A stretch of 64,000 bases of DNA, from contig NZ_JAFLHG010000006.1 of NCBI RefSeq assembly GCF_018717645.1, forward strand, positions 160,926-224,925, read 5' to 3'. The notes under the pieces are model-generated. The model worked only from the letters and a program-made list of their open reading frames with translations. It was not told the DNA's origin and did no database searches. The DNA comes from Microbacterium flavum (GTDB taxonomy: Bacteria; Actinomycetota; Actinomycetes; Actinomycetales; Microbacteriaceae). Shown one piece after another: positions 49,227 to 57,470 of this stretch. How positions within the stretch are numbered: the first letter of the stretch is position 1; the number at the start of each line of letters is the position of its first letter. Position numbers and translations under genes: made by a program.

Positions 49227-50636
49227 TCACGTCGTCAAAATGCGCTTTTCGACCCGCTTTCGCAGTCGCGTGGGTGACGTGGTCACCGCGCGCCACTCGC
49301 GGCGGGCGTCGTGCCACGGCGGAGGCAGCACTTCGGGGATGCCGCGGTTCATCCGGATGCGCCACCCGATCCGCTCGAGGAACCGATGGTGGTACCAGCA
49401 CAGCAATACGCCGTTGTCGGTGTGTGTCGGCCCGCCCGCCGCGTGCTCGGTCACATGGTGGATCTCGCACCAACCGGCGGGCGTCCCGCACCCCGGGATC
49501 ACGCATCCGCCGTCGCGCAGCGCGATCGCGCGCCGCTGATGACGGTTGAACACCCGCTCCTCGGTACCGATGCCGACGATCCGTCCTGCCCGCAACGTGA
49601 CCCGCTGCACCACGCCGCCGCACGCAATGTGACGGGCGACCGTCACACTCACGGGCTGATCGCACCCCTGTACGTGCGCGTACCCCGCGCCGCGCGCGAG
49701 GTCGTCAGCATCGACCGACACGACGAGCGTCGGCGCGGCCCCGCCGATCGTCGGCAGGAGGCCCGAGGATGCCGCGACGCGCAGCGCCGCCGCGAGTGCA
49801 TCGTGCTGCCGCTGCGCCCGGGTGCGATCGTCGCGCGCGGGCAATGGCCCCTCGGCATCCGCCGAGGGGTCGTCGAAGGCGACCTTCGGCGACAGCTGCG
49901 CATCGAAGATCGTCTGCAGCTGCGCCGCCACCTCGGGGAGCAGCACACCCCGGATCGGCACGCCGACGGGCGAGGCGACGCCCATCACCACCGCGCGCTT
50001 GCGCTCGGCGACGCGCTCCCGCGGCTCGGCACCGTCCTGATCGAGGGCGAGCGCCCACGTCTGCGCGTGGATTCTCAGCAGGGCGGCGCACGCGGGCGGC
50101 GCGGCATCCGGCCCCTCGCCCCGCGCCTCGGCCACGACGACGTCGGCCGCCGCGCGTCGTGCCTGCGCCGATACGCGCGGGGCTGTCGCCTGCAGGGAAT
50201 CGGTGATCGCGAGGATGCCGTCGACGCCGACCGTGCCGTCGAGCATCGCTTCGCGCACACTCGGGAACGGCGCGTCGAGGGCCTCGCCCGACGTGTCGGA
50301 CACGGCCGGGCGCACCGCCGTCGATGCCCGCACCAGCCGCGCGGCCGTCTGCGGCCGCACACGGGTGAGGGACTGGACGAGCTCGACCGTGTCGCGGCAT
50401 CCGAAGTGCGACGTCATCCGCTCGTCGCGCACCGCCCGCGCGGAGCGCCGCGCCATCTCGCCGACCGCATCGACGACGAGCGCCTCGGCGAGCCGGGCGA
50501 AGCCCGCGATCGCGGCCACCTGCGCGGCGAGCTCCGCCTCCGTCGCGCGCTCCAGGGCCCTCTGGGATGCCGCGTCGCGCACCAGCCCGATGGCCCGCAT
50601 GTGCAGGTCGTCGAGCCGATCCGTGAGGAGGTCCAT
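49227..50636 (-). CDS. DUF222 and HNH endonuclease domain protein
   Basis: 469 residues. An N-terminal DUF222 helical region (about 20-330) is followed by a C-terminal HNH nuclease fold with RDGGCVIPGCGTPAGWCEIHHV, TDNGVLLCWYHHRFLE and the paired cysteines for zinc. Such proteins are multicopy in Microbacteriaceae and their role is unresolved, possibly linked to mobile DNA or DNA damage. ATG 50636 is six bases after CAGAAT (50643-50648), a weaker -10 match than most here. Confidence 0.9.
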   Translation of the reverse strand: MDLLTDRLDDLHMRAIGLVRDAASQRALERATEAELAAQVAAIAGFARLAEALVVDAVGEMARRSARAVRDERMTSHFGCRDTVELVQSLTRVRPQTAARLVRASTAVRPAVSDTSGEALDAPFPSVREAMLDGTVGVDGILAITDSLQATAPRVSAQARRAAADVVVAEARGEGPDAAPPACAALLRIHAQTWALALDQDGAEPRERVAERKRAVVMGVASPVGVPIRGVLLPEVAAQLQTIFDAQLSPKVAFDDPSADAEGPLPARDDRTRAQRQHDALAAALRVAASSGLLPTIGGAAPTLVVSVDADDLARGAGYAHVQGCDQPVSVTVARHIACGGVVQRVTLRAGRIVGIGTEERVFNRHQRRAIALRDGGCVIPGCGTPAGWCEIHHVTEHAAGGPTHTDNGVLLCWYHHRFLERIGWRIRMNRGIPEVLPPPWHDARREWRAVTTSPTRLRKRVEKRILTT

Positions 50637-50711
50637 ACCCTGATTCTGACAGGGGGTTCCGACATCGATCGCGACGGAAAGTCCTGTTCAGATCGTCAAA
50701 ATCAGTCTTCC

Positions 50712-50891
50712 TCAGCGGAAGATCGGCAGTTGGGAGGCCAGTGCCAGAACCAGCCCGGCCAGCGTCAGCAGCATGATGCCGCGCCCGTTGGGGAGGGGCG
50801 TGCCCTGCGGGGCATCCTTTCGCCCCTGGATGAACAGGATCAGCGCGATGATCAGCAGCGCGAGCGCGGTGAGGATCAGGACGAGGGCCAT
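50712..50891 (-). CDS. 59-residue two-helix membrane protein
   Basis: Two hydrophobic helices, ALVLILTALALLIIALILFI and GIMLLTLAGLVLALASQL, joined by a short polar hairpin containing GRKDAPQGT. ATG 50891 has AGGAGA six bases upstream and overlaps the stop of the preceding small gene by one base (TGATG). Third gene of a coupled HAD-small-small set; function unknown. Confidence 0.72.
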   Translation of the reverse strand: MALVLILTALALLIIALILFIQGRKDAPQGTPLPNGRGIMLLTLAGLVLALASQLPIFR

Positions 50892-51049
50892 CAGCTGTCT
50901 CCTGCTCCCGCGTCCGGACCCCGTCCGCCGCCACCGCGCCGCCGTGAGCGCACATACTGGACGACGAACGCCGTCAGAGTCCCGAGCAGGATGATGATCG
51001 AGGTCACGTACAGGGCGGTCTGCTCTCCTGCGGTCACCACAGCGGTCAC
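50891..51049 (-). CDS. 52-residue single-span membrane protein
   Basis: A membrane helix (ALYVTSIIILLGTLTAFVV) is followed by an arginine- and glycine-rich cytoplasmic tail. GTG 51049 overlaps the TGA of the HAD gene in a GTGA arrangement and its own TGA overlaps the next ATG. These couplings on both sides are the main evidence that it is real, together with the clean hydrophobic segment. No family recognised. Confidence 0.65.
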   Translation of the reverse strand: MTAVVTAGEQTALYVTSIIILLGTLTAFVVQYVRSRRRGGGGRGPDAGAGDS

Positions 51050-51864
51050 AGCCCCACGGTGATGTCGGGAAGCTCGGATTCGGCGTCCTCCGGGTCGAGC
51101 AGATCCGCCACCGAGTCGAGGATCTCGTCGGGGCGGAACGGGTAGCGCTCGATCTCCGCATCATCCGAGATCCCGGTGCGGACGAGGATCGTGTGCAGCC
51201 CCGCCTCGATGCCGGCGACGACGTCCGTGTCCATGCGGTCGCCGATCATTCCGGTGTTCTCCGAGTGCGCCCCGATCCGGTTCATCGCCGAGCGGAACAT
51301 CATCGGGTTCGGCTTGCCGACGACGTAGGGCGCCTTGCCCGTCGCGTGGGTGATGAGCGCCGCGAACGACCCGGTGGCCGGGACGATTCCGGCGGGGGTG
51401 GGGCCCGTGGCATCCGGATTGGTGATGATGAACCGCGCGCCGGCGTTGATGAAGCGGATCGCCTGGGTGATGCGGTCGAACGAGTAGTTGCGCGTCTCGC
51501 CGATCACCACGTAGTCGGGCTGCGTCTCGGTCATGACGTAGCCGGCCTCATGGAGCGCGGTCGTCAGCCCCGCCTCACCGATGACGAAGGCCGTGCCGCC
51601 GGGGTGCTGCGACCGCAGGAAGTCCGCCGTCGCGAGCGCCGACGTCCAGATGCGGTCCTCGGGCACCTCGAGCCCCGAGATGCGCAGGCGTGCGCTGAGA
51701 TCCCGCGGCGTGTAGAACGGATTGTTCGTGAGGACGAGGAACGGCGTCCCCGCGTCGCGCCACTGGGCGAGCAGCTCCGCGGCGCCCGGAATCGGCTTGC
51801 TCTCGTGGACGAGCACGCCGTCCATGTCCGTCAACCAGCATTCGATATCGGCGCGCGTCCGCAT
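51046..51864 (-). CDS. HAD-superfamily phosphatase, NagD-like
   Basis: 272 residues, HAD subclass IIA. Motif I LTDMDGVLV supplies the nucleophile and acid Asp residues, motif II is LTNNPFYT, and motif IV is GMIGDRMDTDVVAG. The cap domain holds the TNPDATGPTP segment. NagD-type enzymes hydrolyse nucleotides and sugar phosphates. ATG 51864 is six bases after TAGTCT (51871-51876). It leads an operon with two tiny membrane proteins. Confidence 0.92.
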   Translation of the reverse strand: MRTRADIECWLTDMDGVLVHESKPIPGAAELLAQWRDAGTPFLVLTNNPFYTPRDLSARLRISGLEVPEDRIWTSALATADFLRSQHPGGTAFVIGEAGLTTALHEAGYVMTETQPDYVVIGETRNYSFDRITQAIRFINAGARFIITNPDATGPTPAGIVPATGSFAALITHATGKAPYVVGKPNPMMFRSAMNRIGAHSENTGMIGDRMDTDVVAGIEAGLHTILVRTGISDDAEIERYPFRPDEILDSVADLLDPEDAESELPDITVGL

Positions 51865-51905
51865 GGGACCAGACTAGCGGGGCGAAAGCGCCTAGGGTCG
51901 GACAC

Positions 51906-52862
51906 GTGGCGCGCGACCGGTGGGACCCGATGCAGCTCCCCGACCTCAGTGGGAAGCGGTACCTCGTCACGGGATCGACCGCCGGACTCGGGTTCTTCTC
52001 CTCGTTGCAGTTGGCGGGCGCCGGCGCTCACGTCCTCATGACCGGACGCCACCCGAAACGCCTCGCCACGGCGCGGGCCGCCGTGATCCGCCAGGTTCCG
52101 GATGCCGAGGTGGACACGCTGCTCCTCGACACGAGCAACCTGGGCTCGGTGCGCGCGGCGGCCGCGACCGTCCGCGGGCGCGCGGGCCTGCACGGCCTGC
52201 TTCTGAACGCCGGCGTCGTCCATCCGCCCCGCCATCGGACGACCACCGCCGACGGACACGAGCTCGTCTTCGCGACCAACGCCCTCGGCCACTACGCCCT
52301 CGCCGGCGAGCTCCTCCTGCCCCTCGCCGCGGGGCGCGGCCGCATGGTCTGGGTCGGGTCGATGTCGACCTCGCTGTGGCCGTACGACCCGGTCGACCCC
52401 GAGCTCGAGAGCGGCTACACGCCCTGGCGCGCGTATGTGCAGTCCAAGGTCGCCACGACCGCCCTCGGCTTCGAGGCCGACCGGCGCCTCCGCGCGGCGA
52501 ACGTGCCGATCGCGAGCCTCGTCGCCCACCCCGGATACTCCGTGGGCGGGCGCACGCGCGGCATCGCGGGGATCAACGCGCCCTCGCGTCGCCAGCGCTT
52601 CTTCGGCAACCTCCAGGCGCCGATCACCCAGTCCAAGGAGCACGGCGCGTGGCCGCTCGTCCGGGCGCTGGTGGATCCGGATGCCGAGAGCGGCTCGTTC
52701 TGGGGGCCGTCGCGCGTCGTCGGCGGGGAGCCGCGACGCGCGTCGCCCGCCAAGATCACGCGCGACGAGGACATCGCGGGCGGCCTCTGGAACTACTGCG
52801 AGCACGCGACGGGGATCGAGTGGCCCTACCTCAAGGCCAGCCGGAAGCGCCGTCGGCGATGA
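51906..52862 (+). CDS. Short-chain dehydrogenase/reductase
   Basis: 318 residues, Rossmann-fold oxidoreductase. The nucleotide loop is TGSTAGLG, the structural motif is LNAG, and the catalytic YxxxK is YVQSK with an upstream serine in GSMS. The long C-terminus resembles retinol-dehydrogenase/WWOX-like SDRs; substrate unknown. GTG 51906 is seven bases after TAGGGT (51893-51898). Its stop overlaps the next ATG (ATGA). Confidence 0.9.
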   Translation: MARDRWDPMQLPDLSGKRYLVTGSTAGLGFFSSLQLAGAGAHVLMTGRHPKRLATARAAVIRQVPDAEVDTLLLDTSNLGSVRAAAATVRGRAGLHGLLLNAGVVHPPRHRTTTADGHELVFATNALGHYALAGELLLPLAAGRGRMVWVGSMSTSLWPYDPVDPELESGYTPWRAYVQSKVATTALGFEADRRLRAANVPIASLVAHPGYSVGGRTRGIAGINAPSRRQRFFGNLQAPITQSKEHGAWPLVRALVDPDAESGSFWGPSRVVGGEPRRASPAKITRDEDIAGGLWNYCEHATGIEWPYLKASRKRRRR

Positions 52863-53572
52863 TCGACATCGCGCCGGGCGGACGCACCCCCTGGCAGCGG
52901 CTGCGGGCGGCGGTGTCGGATGCCGCGAGCTTCCGCGGCTGGGTCGTGAACGCCAACGACGGCATCATCGCGACCGCGGGTCTCCTCCAGGGTTTCGCCG
53001 GCGCCGGCGCGAGCGACCGCCTCCTGCTGTTCGCGGCGACCGCGGCGACCATCGCCGGCGGCCTGTCCGCGGGCGGTGCCGAGTGGGCGGAGGTCGCCGC
53101 CGAACGCGAGGCAGAGCAGCGCGCAGCGCGCGAGGAGAGCGCGGAGCTCGCCGCCGACCTGCAGGGCGAGATCGAGGACCTCGCGGCGCACTGGCGCGCG
53201 AAGGGTCTCACGCCGGAGACGGCGCGGAAAGTGGCCGAGGAGCTCACCGCGCACGATCCCGTCGCGGCTCAGCTCGAGGCGGAATACGGCATCGACGAGC
53301 TCATGGCCGCGGCCGCCCCGGTCTGGTCAGGGATCTCGAGCGCCCTCGCGTACATGCTGGGGGCGTTCGTCCCGCTCCTCATCACGTGGCTCGTCCCCGT
53401 CCAGACCGAGAACACCCTCATCTTCGCCGCGGTCGTCGTCTCACTGATCCTGACGTCGTTCATCGCCGCGCGCGCTGCTCACCTCGACATGCGGCGCGTG
53501 CTCGTCCGGAGTCTCGTCGTGGGCATCGGCACGATGCTCGTCAGCTACCTCGCGGGTCTCGCCTTTTTCTGA
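52859..53572 (+). CDS. VIT1/CCC1-family Fe2+/Mn2+ transporter
   Basis: 237 residues. The entry motif is GWVVNANDGIIATAGLLQGF, followed by a GGLSAGGAEWAEVAAEREAE stretch whose acidic residues correspond to the metal-binding helix of VIT1. An amphipathic cytoplasmic segment (about 80-140) precedes the last three helices. VIT1/MbfA-type proteins move iron or manganese out of the cytosol. It converges on mntR, and a link to manganese balance is plausible but inferred. Confidence 0.9.
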   Translation: MIDIAPGGRTPWQRLRAAVSDAASFRGWVVNANDGIIATAGLLQGFAGAGASDRLLLFAATAATIAGGLSAGGAEWAEVAAEREAEQRAAREESAELAADLQGEIEDLAAHWRAKGLTPETARKVAEELTAHDPVAAQLEAEYGIDELMAAAAPVWSGISSALAYMLGAFVPLLITWLVPVQTENTLIFAAVVVSLILTSFIAARAAHLDMRRVLVRSLVVGIGTMLVSYLAGLAFF

Positions 53573-53635
53573 GCTGCGACGTTCCGCGCATCGACCGCCC
53601 GAGCCGTCGAGGTCATCCCGTCGGCGGGGGATGCC

Positions 53636-54286
53636 TCAGATCGTGAGCCACACGGCCGAGGCCGCGGCATCCGGCAGCGGGATCGACGCGCCGTCATCGA
53701 CGCGCACGGCGCCGCCCTCCAGGACCGTCACGGTGTGTCCGACATCGATGCCCACGCCCTCGAGCGCGCGGAGAAGCCCGGGATCGCGGTCGCTCACCCG
53801 CAGCACCCGCCCGGTGTGTCCGAGAGGCGCGGCCACGAGGAGCACGAACGGATCGCGCTCGACCGCGCCCGCGGCATCCGGGATCGGGTCGCCGTGCGGA
53901 TCGCGCGTGGGGTGGCCGAGCCGGGCGGAGATCCCCTCCAGCAGACGGTCGCTGATCGCGTGCTCGAGCACCTCTGCCTCGTCGTGCACCTCGTCCCACG
54001 CGTAGCCGAACTCGCGCACCAGCCAGGTCTCGATGAGGCGGTGGCGGCGGATGATGGATGCCGCACGCACACGCCCCGCATCCGTCAGCGACACGGGGCC
54101 GTACGGGCGGTGAGTGACGAACCCCGCCGCGGCGAGCTTCTGCACCATCTCGGTGACCGTGGAAGGGGCCAGGCCCAGCGTCGCCGCCAGCTGCGACGGG
54201 GTCACCGGGTCGGACTGCCACTCGGTGTGGTGGTAGATCGTCTTCAGGTAGTCGTCGATCGCGGTCGACGGCGGGGCGGCGGGCAC
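53636..54286 (-). CDS. mntR: DtxR-family metalloregulator, MntR-like
   Basis: 216 residues. The N-terminal winged helix has DPVTPSQLAATLGLAPSTVTEMVQKLA. The metal-binding dimerisation domain has the RRHRLIETWLV and HDEAEVLEHAIS helices, and a C-terminal SH3-like FeoA domain follows. Located nine bases after mntH, so manganese is the likely co-repressor. GTG 54286 is six bases after a TAGCCT box (54293-54298) whose first three bases are the mntH stop codon, so mntR can also be transcribed on its own. Confidence 0.92.
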   Translation of the reverse strand: MPAAPPSTAIDDYLKTIYHHTEWQSDPVTPSQLAATLGLAPSTVTEMVQKLAAAGFVTHRPYGPVSLTDAGRVRAASIIRRHRLIETWLVREFGYAWDEVHDEAEVLEHAISDRLLEGISARLGHPTRDPHGDPIPDAAGAVERDPFVLLVAAPLGHTGRVLRVSDRDPGLLRALEGVGIDVGHTVTVLEGGAVRVDDGASIPLPDAAASAVWLTI

Positions 54287-54295
54287 GTTCCCAGG

Positions 54296-55636
54296 CTAAC
54301 CGCCGCTGAGGACGAGCCACAGGAGCAGGCCGTTCAGCGCCACCAGGAAGACCGCCGCGAGAACGCCCGCCGCCGTCGTCCACCAGCGGTTGCGATGCGC
54401 GCCGAGGACGTCGGTGCGCGCCGTCAGCCACACGAGCGGGATCAGGGCGAACGGGATGCCGAAGCTCAGCACCACCTGGCTCAGCACCAGCGCCGCGGTC
54501 GGGTCGACGCCCACCGCCAGGAGTGCGATCGCGGGGACGAGCGTCACGAGTCGCCGCGCGAGGAGCGGCACGCGCACGCGCAGGAGCCCGTGCATGATCT
54601 CGGCGCCGGCGTAGGCTCCCACGGCGGTGCTCGCGAGCCCGCTCGCGAGGAGCCCCACCGCGAAGAGGGTCGCGACGGTGGCGCCGAGACCGTCGCGCAG
54701 GGCGGCATAGGCCCCCTCGAGGGTGTCGGTGCCGGCGACCTGGTCGAGGTTCGCCGCCGCGAGCAGCAGGATCGCCAGGTTGACGGTCCCGGCGATGATG
54801 AGCGCGATGCTGACGTCCCAGCGCGTGGCGCGGAGGAGGCGGTGGATGCCGGCGGCGCGCTCCGCGGGGCGTGCAGAGAGGTGGGCGGCGTCGGAGGCGA
54901 ACCGGTCGCGCGCGAGCGCGGAGTGGGCGTAGATCGCGTGCGGCATGATCGTCGCGCCGAGGATCGACGCGGCCAGGAGCACCGAGTCGGCGCCCTCGAA
55001 CCGGGGGAGGAGGCCCCCGGCGATGGCCCCGGCATCCGGCGGGGCGATGAAGACCCCCGCGAGGAAGCCGAGCGCGATGATCGCGAGAAGGGCGATCACG
55101 ACGAACTCGAACGCGCGGGCTCCGCGTCGCTGCTGCACGAGGAGGAGCGCGATCGACACCGCGCCGGTGAGGAGCCCGCCGAGCGGGAGCGGGATGCCGA
55201 ACAGGAGCCACAGGGCGACGGCGCCGCCGATCACCTCCGCGATGTCGGTCGCCATGGCGACCAGTTCGGCCTGCAGCCAGTACGCGCGCCTCCCGGTCGT
55301 CGTGCGGAAACGGGCGCCGAGGGTCTCGGCGAGGCTGCGTCCCGTGACGACGCCGAGCTTTGCCGAGAGGTACTGGATCAGCCACGCCATGACGTTGCCG
55401 AGAACGACGACCCACACCAGGAGATAGCCGAACCGCGCGCCGGCGGTCATGTTGCTGGCGACGTTGCCCGGGTCGAGGTACGCGACCCCGGCGACCAGGG
55501 CGGGCCCCAGCAGCCACGCGGCCCGAGGCCGGCGGCCGTCTGCGGCGCGGGCGCCGACCCGGGTACGACCGGCGCCGGCGCCGGCGCCGGCATCGGGGGT
55601 CGCCCGCTCCGGGTCCGACATCACAGTTTTCGGCAT
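54296..55636 (-). CDS. mntH: NRAMP-family Mn2+/H+ symporter
   Basis: 446 residues, 11 membrane helices. Metal-binding DPGN in helix 1 (AYLDPGNVASN) and MPH in helix 6 (ATIMPHAIYAHSAL) are intact. An Ala/Gly/Arg-rich cytoplasmic N-terminus of about 40 residues precedes helix 1. ATG 55636 is preferred to ATG 55621: TACAGT (55644-55649) lies seven bases upstream, and codons 1-4 are part of the operator palindrome. mntR follows directly, giving a standard manganese-uptake feedback pair. Confidence 0.94.
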   Translation of the reverse strand: MPKTVMSDPERATPDAGAGAGAGRTRVGARAADGRRPRAAWLLGPALVAGVAYLDPGNVASNMTAGARFGYLLVWVVVLGNVMAWLIQYLSAKLGVVTGRSLAETLGARFRTTTGRRAYWLQAELVAMATDIAEVIGGAVALWLLFGIPLPLGGLLTGAVSIALLLVQQRRGARAFEFVVIALLAIIALGFLAGVFIAPPDAGAIAGGLLPRFEGADSVLLAASILGATIMPHAIYAHSALARDRFASDAAHLSARPAERAAGIHRLLRATRWDVSIALIIAGTVNLAILLLAAANLDQVAGTDTLEGAYAALRDGLGATVATLFAVGLLASGLASTAVGAYAGAEIMHGLLRVRVPLLARRLVTLVPAIALLAVGVDPTAALVLSQVVLSFGIPFALIPLVWLTARTDVLGAHRNRWWTTAAGVLAAVFLVALNGLLLWLVLSGG

Positions 55637-55678
55637 GCCGAAAACTGTACCAGCGCATTTTTCGGCGCACCGAAAAAT
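55623..55678 (-). promoter_or_regulatory. Twin MntR-type palindromes over the mntH promoter and start
   Basis: A perfect 26-bp palindrome centred on TTTTCGGCATGCCGAAAA covers 55623-55648, including the -10 box and start codon of mntH. A second, ATTTTTCGG..CCGAAAAAT, with 20 of 22 matching positions covers 55657-55678 where the -35 region should be. The centres are 32 bases apart, about three helical turns. Binding by the adjacent MntR-like protein is strongly suggested by position. Confidence 0.88.
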
Positions 55679-55808
55679 CTCCTGGGTTCCGGGCTCCGGT
55701 GATCCGGTGGGGGAGGACGGGGACGCCGCGGGATTCCGGGGGATACGGCGGTCGGTGGCGGGCCGAGGCGCGGATCGGAGGAGTTTCGGCGGCGGCTAGC
55801 CTGGTGCG

Positions 55809-56459
55809 ATGCACCCGTCCGAGCCCGCCGAGCCCGCCGAGCCCGCCGAACCCGAGCTGGCGGTGGGGGTCGGGCCGTGGCCGGGCAGCCAGGATTCCTG
55901 GCCCGACGATGCGCGGTACGACCGGGACCTGCTGGCGGACGGCGACCGGCGAAATGTGATCGACCGCTACCGGTACTGGACGATGGACGCCATCGTCGCC
56001 GACCTCGACGAGCACCGGCACCCGTTCCATGTGGCGATCGAGAACTGGCAGCACGACATGAACATCGGCTCGATCGTCCGCAGCGCGAACGCGTTCGGCG
56101 CCGCCGAGGTGCACATCATCGGACGCCGTCGCTGGAATCGTCGCGGCGCGATGGTCACCGACCGGTATCAGCACGTCCGCCATCACGAGGACGTGGCCGA
56201 CTTCGCCGCGTGGGCGCACGATGCCGGCATCCCCGTGATCGCGGTCGACAACGTCCCGGGCTCGGTGCCCGTCGACCGCGCCGACCTGCCGGAGCGCTGC
56301 GTGCTGCTGTTCGGTCAGGAGGGTCCGGGGCTGTCGCCCGACGCGGTGGCCGCGGCATCCGCCGTCGTCGAGATCACGCAGTACGGCTCGACCCGCTCGA
56401 TCAACGCGAGCGCCGCCGCCGCCGTGGTCATGTACGAGTGGTGCCGCCGCTGGGCCTGA
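55809..56459 (+). CDS. SPOUT-family (TrmH/SpoU) RNA 2'-O-methyltransferase
   Basis: 216 residues, trefoil-knot RNA methyltransferase. Motif 1 NIGSIVRSANAFG, motif 2 VLLFGQEGPGLSPDAV and motif 3 GSTRSINASAAAAVVMYEW are all present. The first 16 residues are Glu-Pro-Ala repeats from a 9-base tandem repeat (about 55819-55855). Target rRNA or tRNA position unknown. ATG 55809 is six bases after TAGCCT (55797-55802). Confidence 0.9.
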   Translation: MHPSEPAEPAEPAEPELAVGVGPWPGSQDSWPDDARYDRDLLADGDRRNVIDRYRYWTMDAIVADLDEHRHPFHVAIENWQHDMNIGSIVRSANAFGAAEVHIIGRRRWNRRGAMVTDRYQHVRHHEDVADFAAWAHDAGIPVIAVDNVPGSVPVDRADLPERCVLLFGQEGPGLSPDAVAAASAVVEITQYGSTRSINASAAAAVVMYEWCRRWA

Positions 56460-56558
56460 CCGGCGCGCCCGGATGTCATCCCGAAGTACCACGCCGGCCG
56501 GTCGAGATCGCCCGTGCGGCGGATGCGCCGCCGCCACTCGGGTGCGTAACGTCGAAGC

Positions 56559-57470
56559 ATGATCACAGCCGAGAACCTCACCAAGCGCTACGGCGCGAAG
56601 ACGGCCGTCGACGACGTCTCCTTCACCGTCCGACCGGGTCAGGTCACGGGCTTCCTGGGGCCGAACGGCGCGGGCAAGTCGACGACCATGCGGATGATCG
56701 TCGGCCTCGACCGCCCCACGTCGGGGCACACGACCGTCGGCGGCACCGATTACCGGCACCTGAAAGCTCCCCTTCGCGAAGTCGGGGTGCTGCTGGATGC
56801 CAAGGCCGTGCACACCGGGCGGAGCGCCCGCAGCCACCTGCGCGCCATGGCAGCGACGCACGGCATCCCCGCGCGCCGCGTCGACGAGGTGATCGAGCTC
56901 ACCGGCCTCACGTCGGTCGCAGGCAAGCGCGCGGGCAAGTTCTCCCTCGGAATGGGCCAGCGGCTCGGGATCGCGTCCGCGCTGCTGGGCGACCCGCACA
57001 CCCTCATCCTCGATGAGCCGGTGAACGGCCTCGACCCCGAGGGCGTGCGCTGGGTGCGTCAGTTCGTTCGCTACCTCGCGGCCGAGGGCCGCACCGTCCT
57101 GCTGTCGAGCCACCTCATGAGCGAGATGTCGCAGACCGCCGACCAGGTCATCGTGCTGGGGCGCGGGAAGGTGCTCGCCGACGCGCCGCTGTCGGAGCTC
57201 GTCCGCTCGTGGACGACCTCGCAGGTGCGCGTGCGCAGTCCGCGCGCGGCCGAGCTCGCTGATCGCATCGCGGGGGACGGCGTCACGGTGACGAGCGCGG
57301 GAGCGGGCCTGCTCGACGTCGCCGGCCTGCCCGCCGACCGCATCGGCGACGTCGCGGCGGCACACGGCATCCCGCTGCACGAACTGACCCCTACGACGGG
57401 TTCGCTCGAGGAGGCCTACCTCGCGCTCACCGGCGAGTCGGTCGAGTACAAGACGAAGGAGATCGCATGA
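56559..57470 (+). CDS. ABC transporter ATP-binding protein (drug/bacitracin-export type)
   Basis: 303 residues. Walker A GPNGAGKSTT, signature FSLGMGQRLGIASAL, Walker B LILDEPVNGLDP and switch histidine LSSHLM are present, with the C-terminal extension of DrrA/BcrA-type exporters. ATG 56559 is six bases after TAACGT (56547-56552). Its stop overlaps the permease start (ATGA). Confidence 0.93.
   Translation: MITAENLTKRYGAKTAVDDVSFTVRPGQVTGFLGPNGAGKSTTMRMIVGLDRPTSGHTTVGGTDYRHLKAPLREVGVLLDAKAVHTGRSARSHLRAMAATHGIPARRVDEVIELTGLTSVAGKRAGKFSLGMGQRLGIASALLGDPHTLILDEPVNGLDPEGVRWVRQFVRYLAAEGRTVLLSSHLMSEMSQTADQVIVLGRGKVLADAPLSELVRSWTTSQVRVRSPRAAELADRIAGDGVTVTSAGAGLLDVAGLPADRIGDVAAAHGIPLHELTPTTGSLEEAYLALTGESVEYKTKEIA

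Noticed and set aside
53573..53635. Another copy of the palindromic repeat
   Set aside because: CCCGAGCCGTCGAGG resembles one arm but the matching half is absent and the similarity is too short to claim.
55637..55808. Manganese riboswitch upstream of mntH
   Set aside because: The transcript appears to begin at the start codon, and the palindromes explain control at the DNA level.
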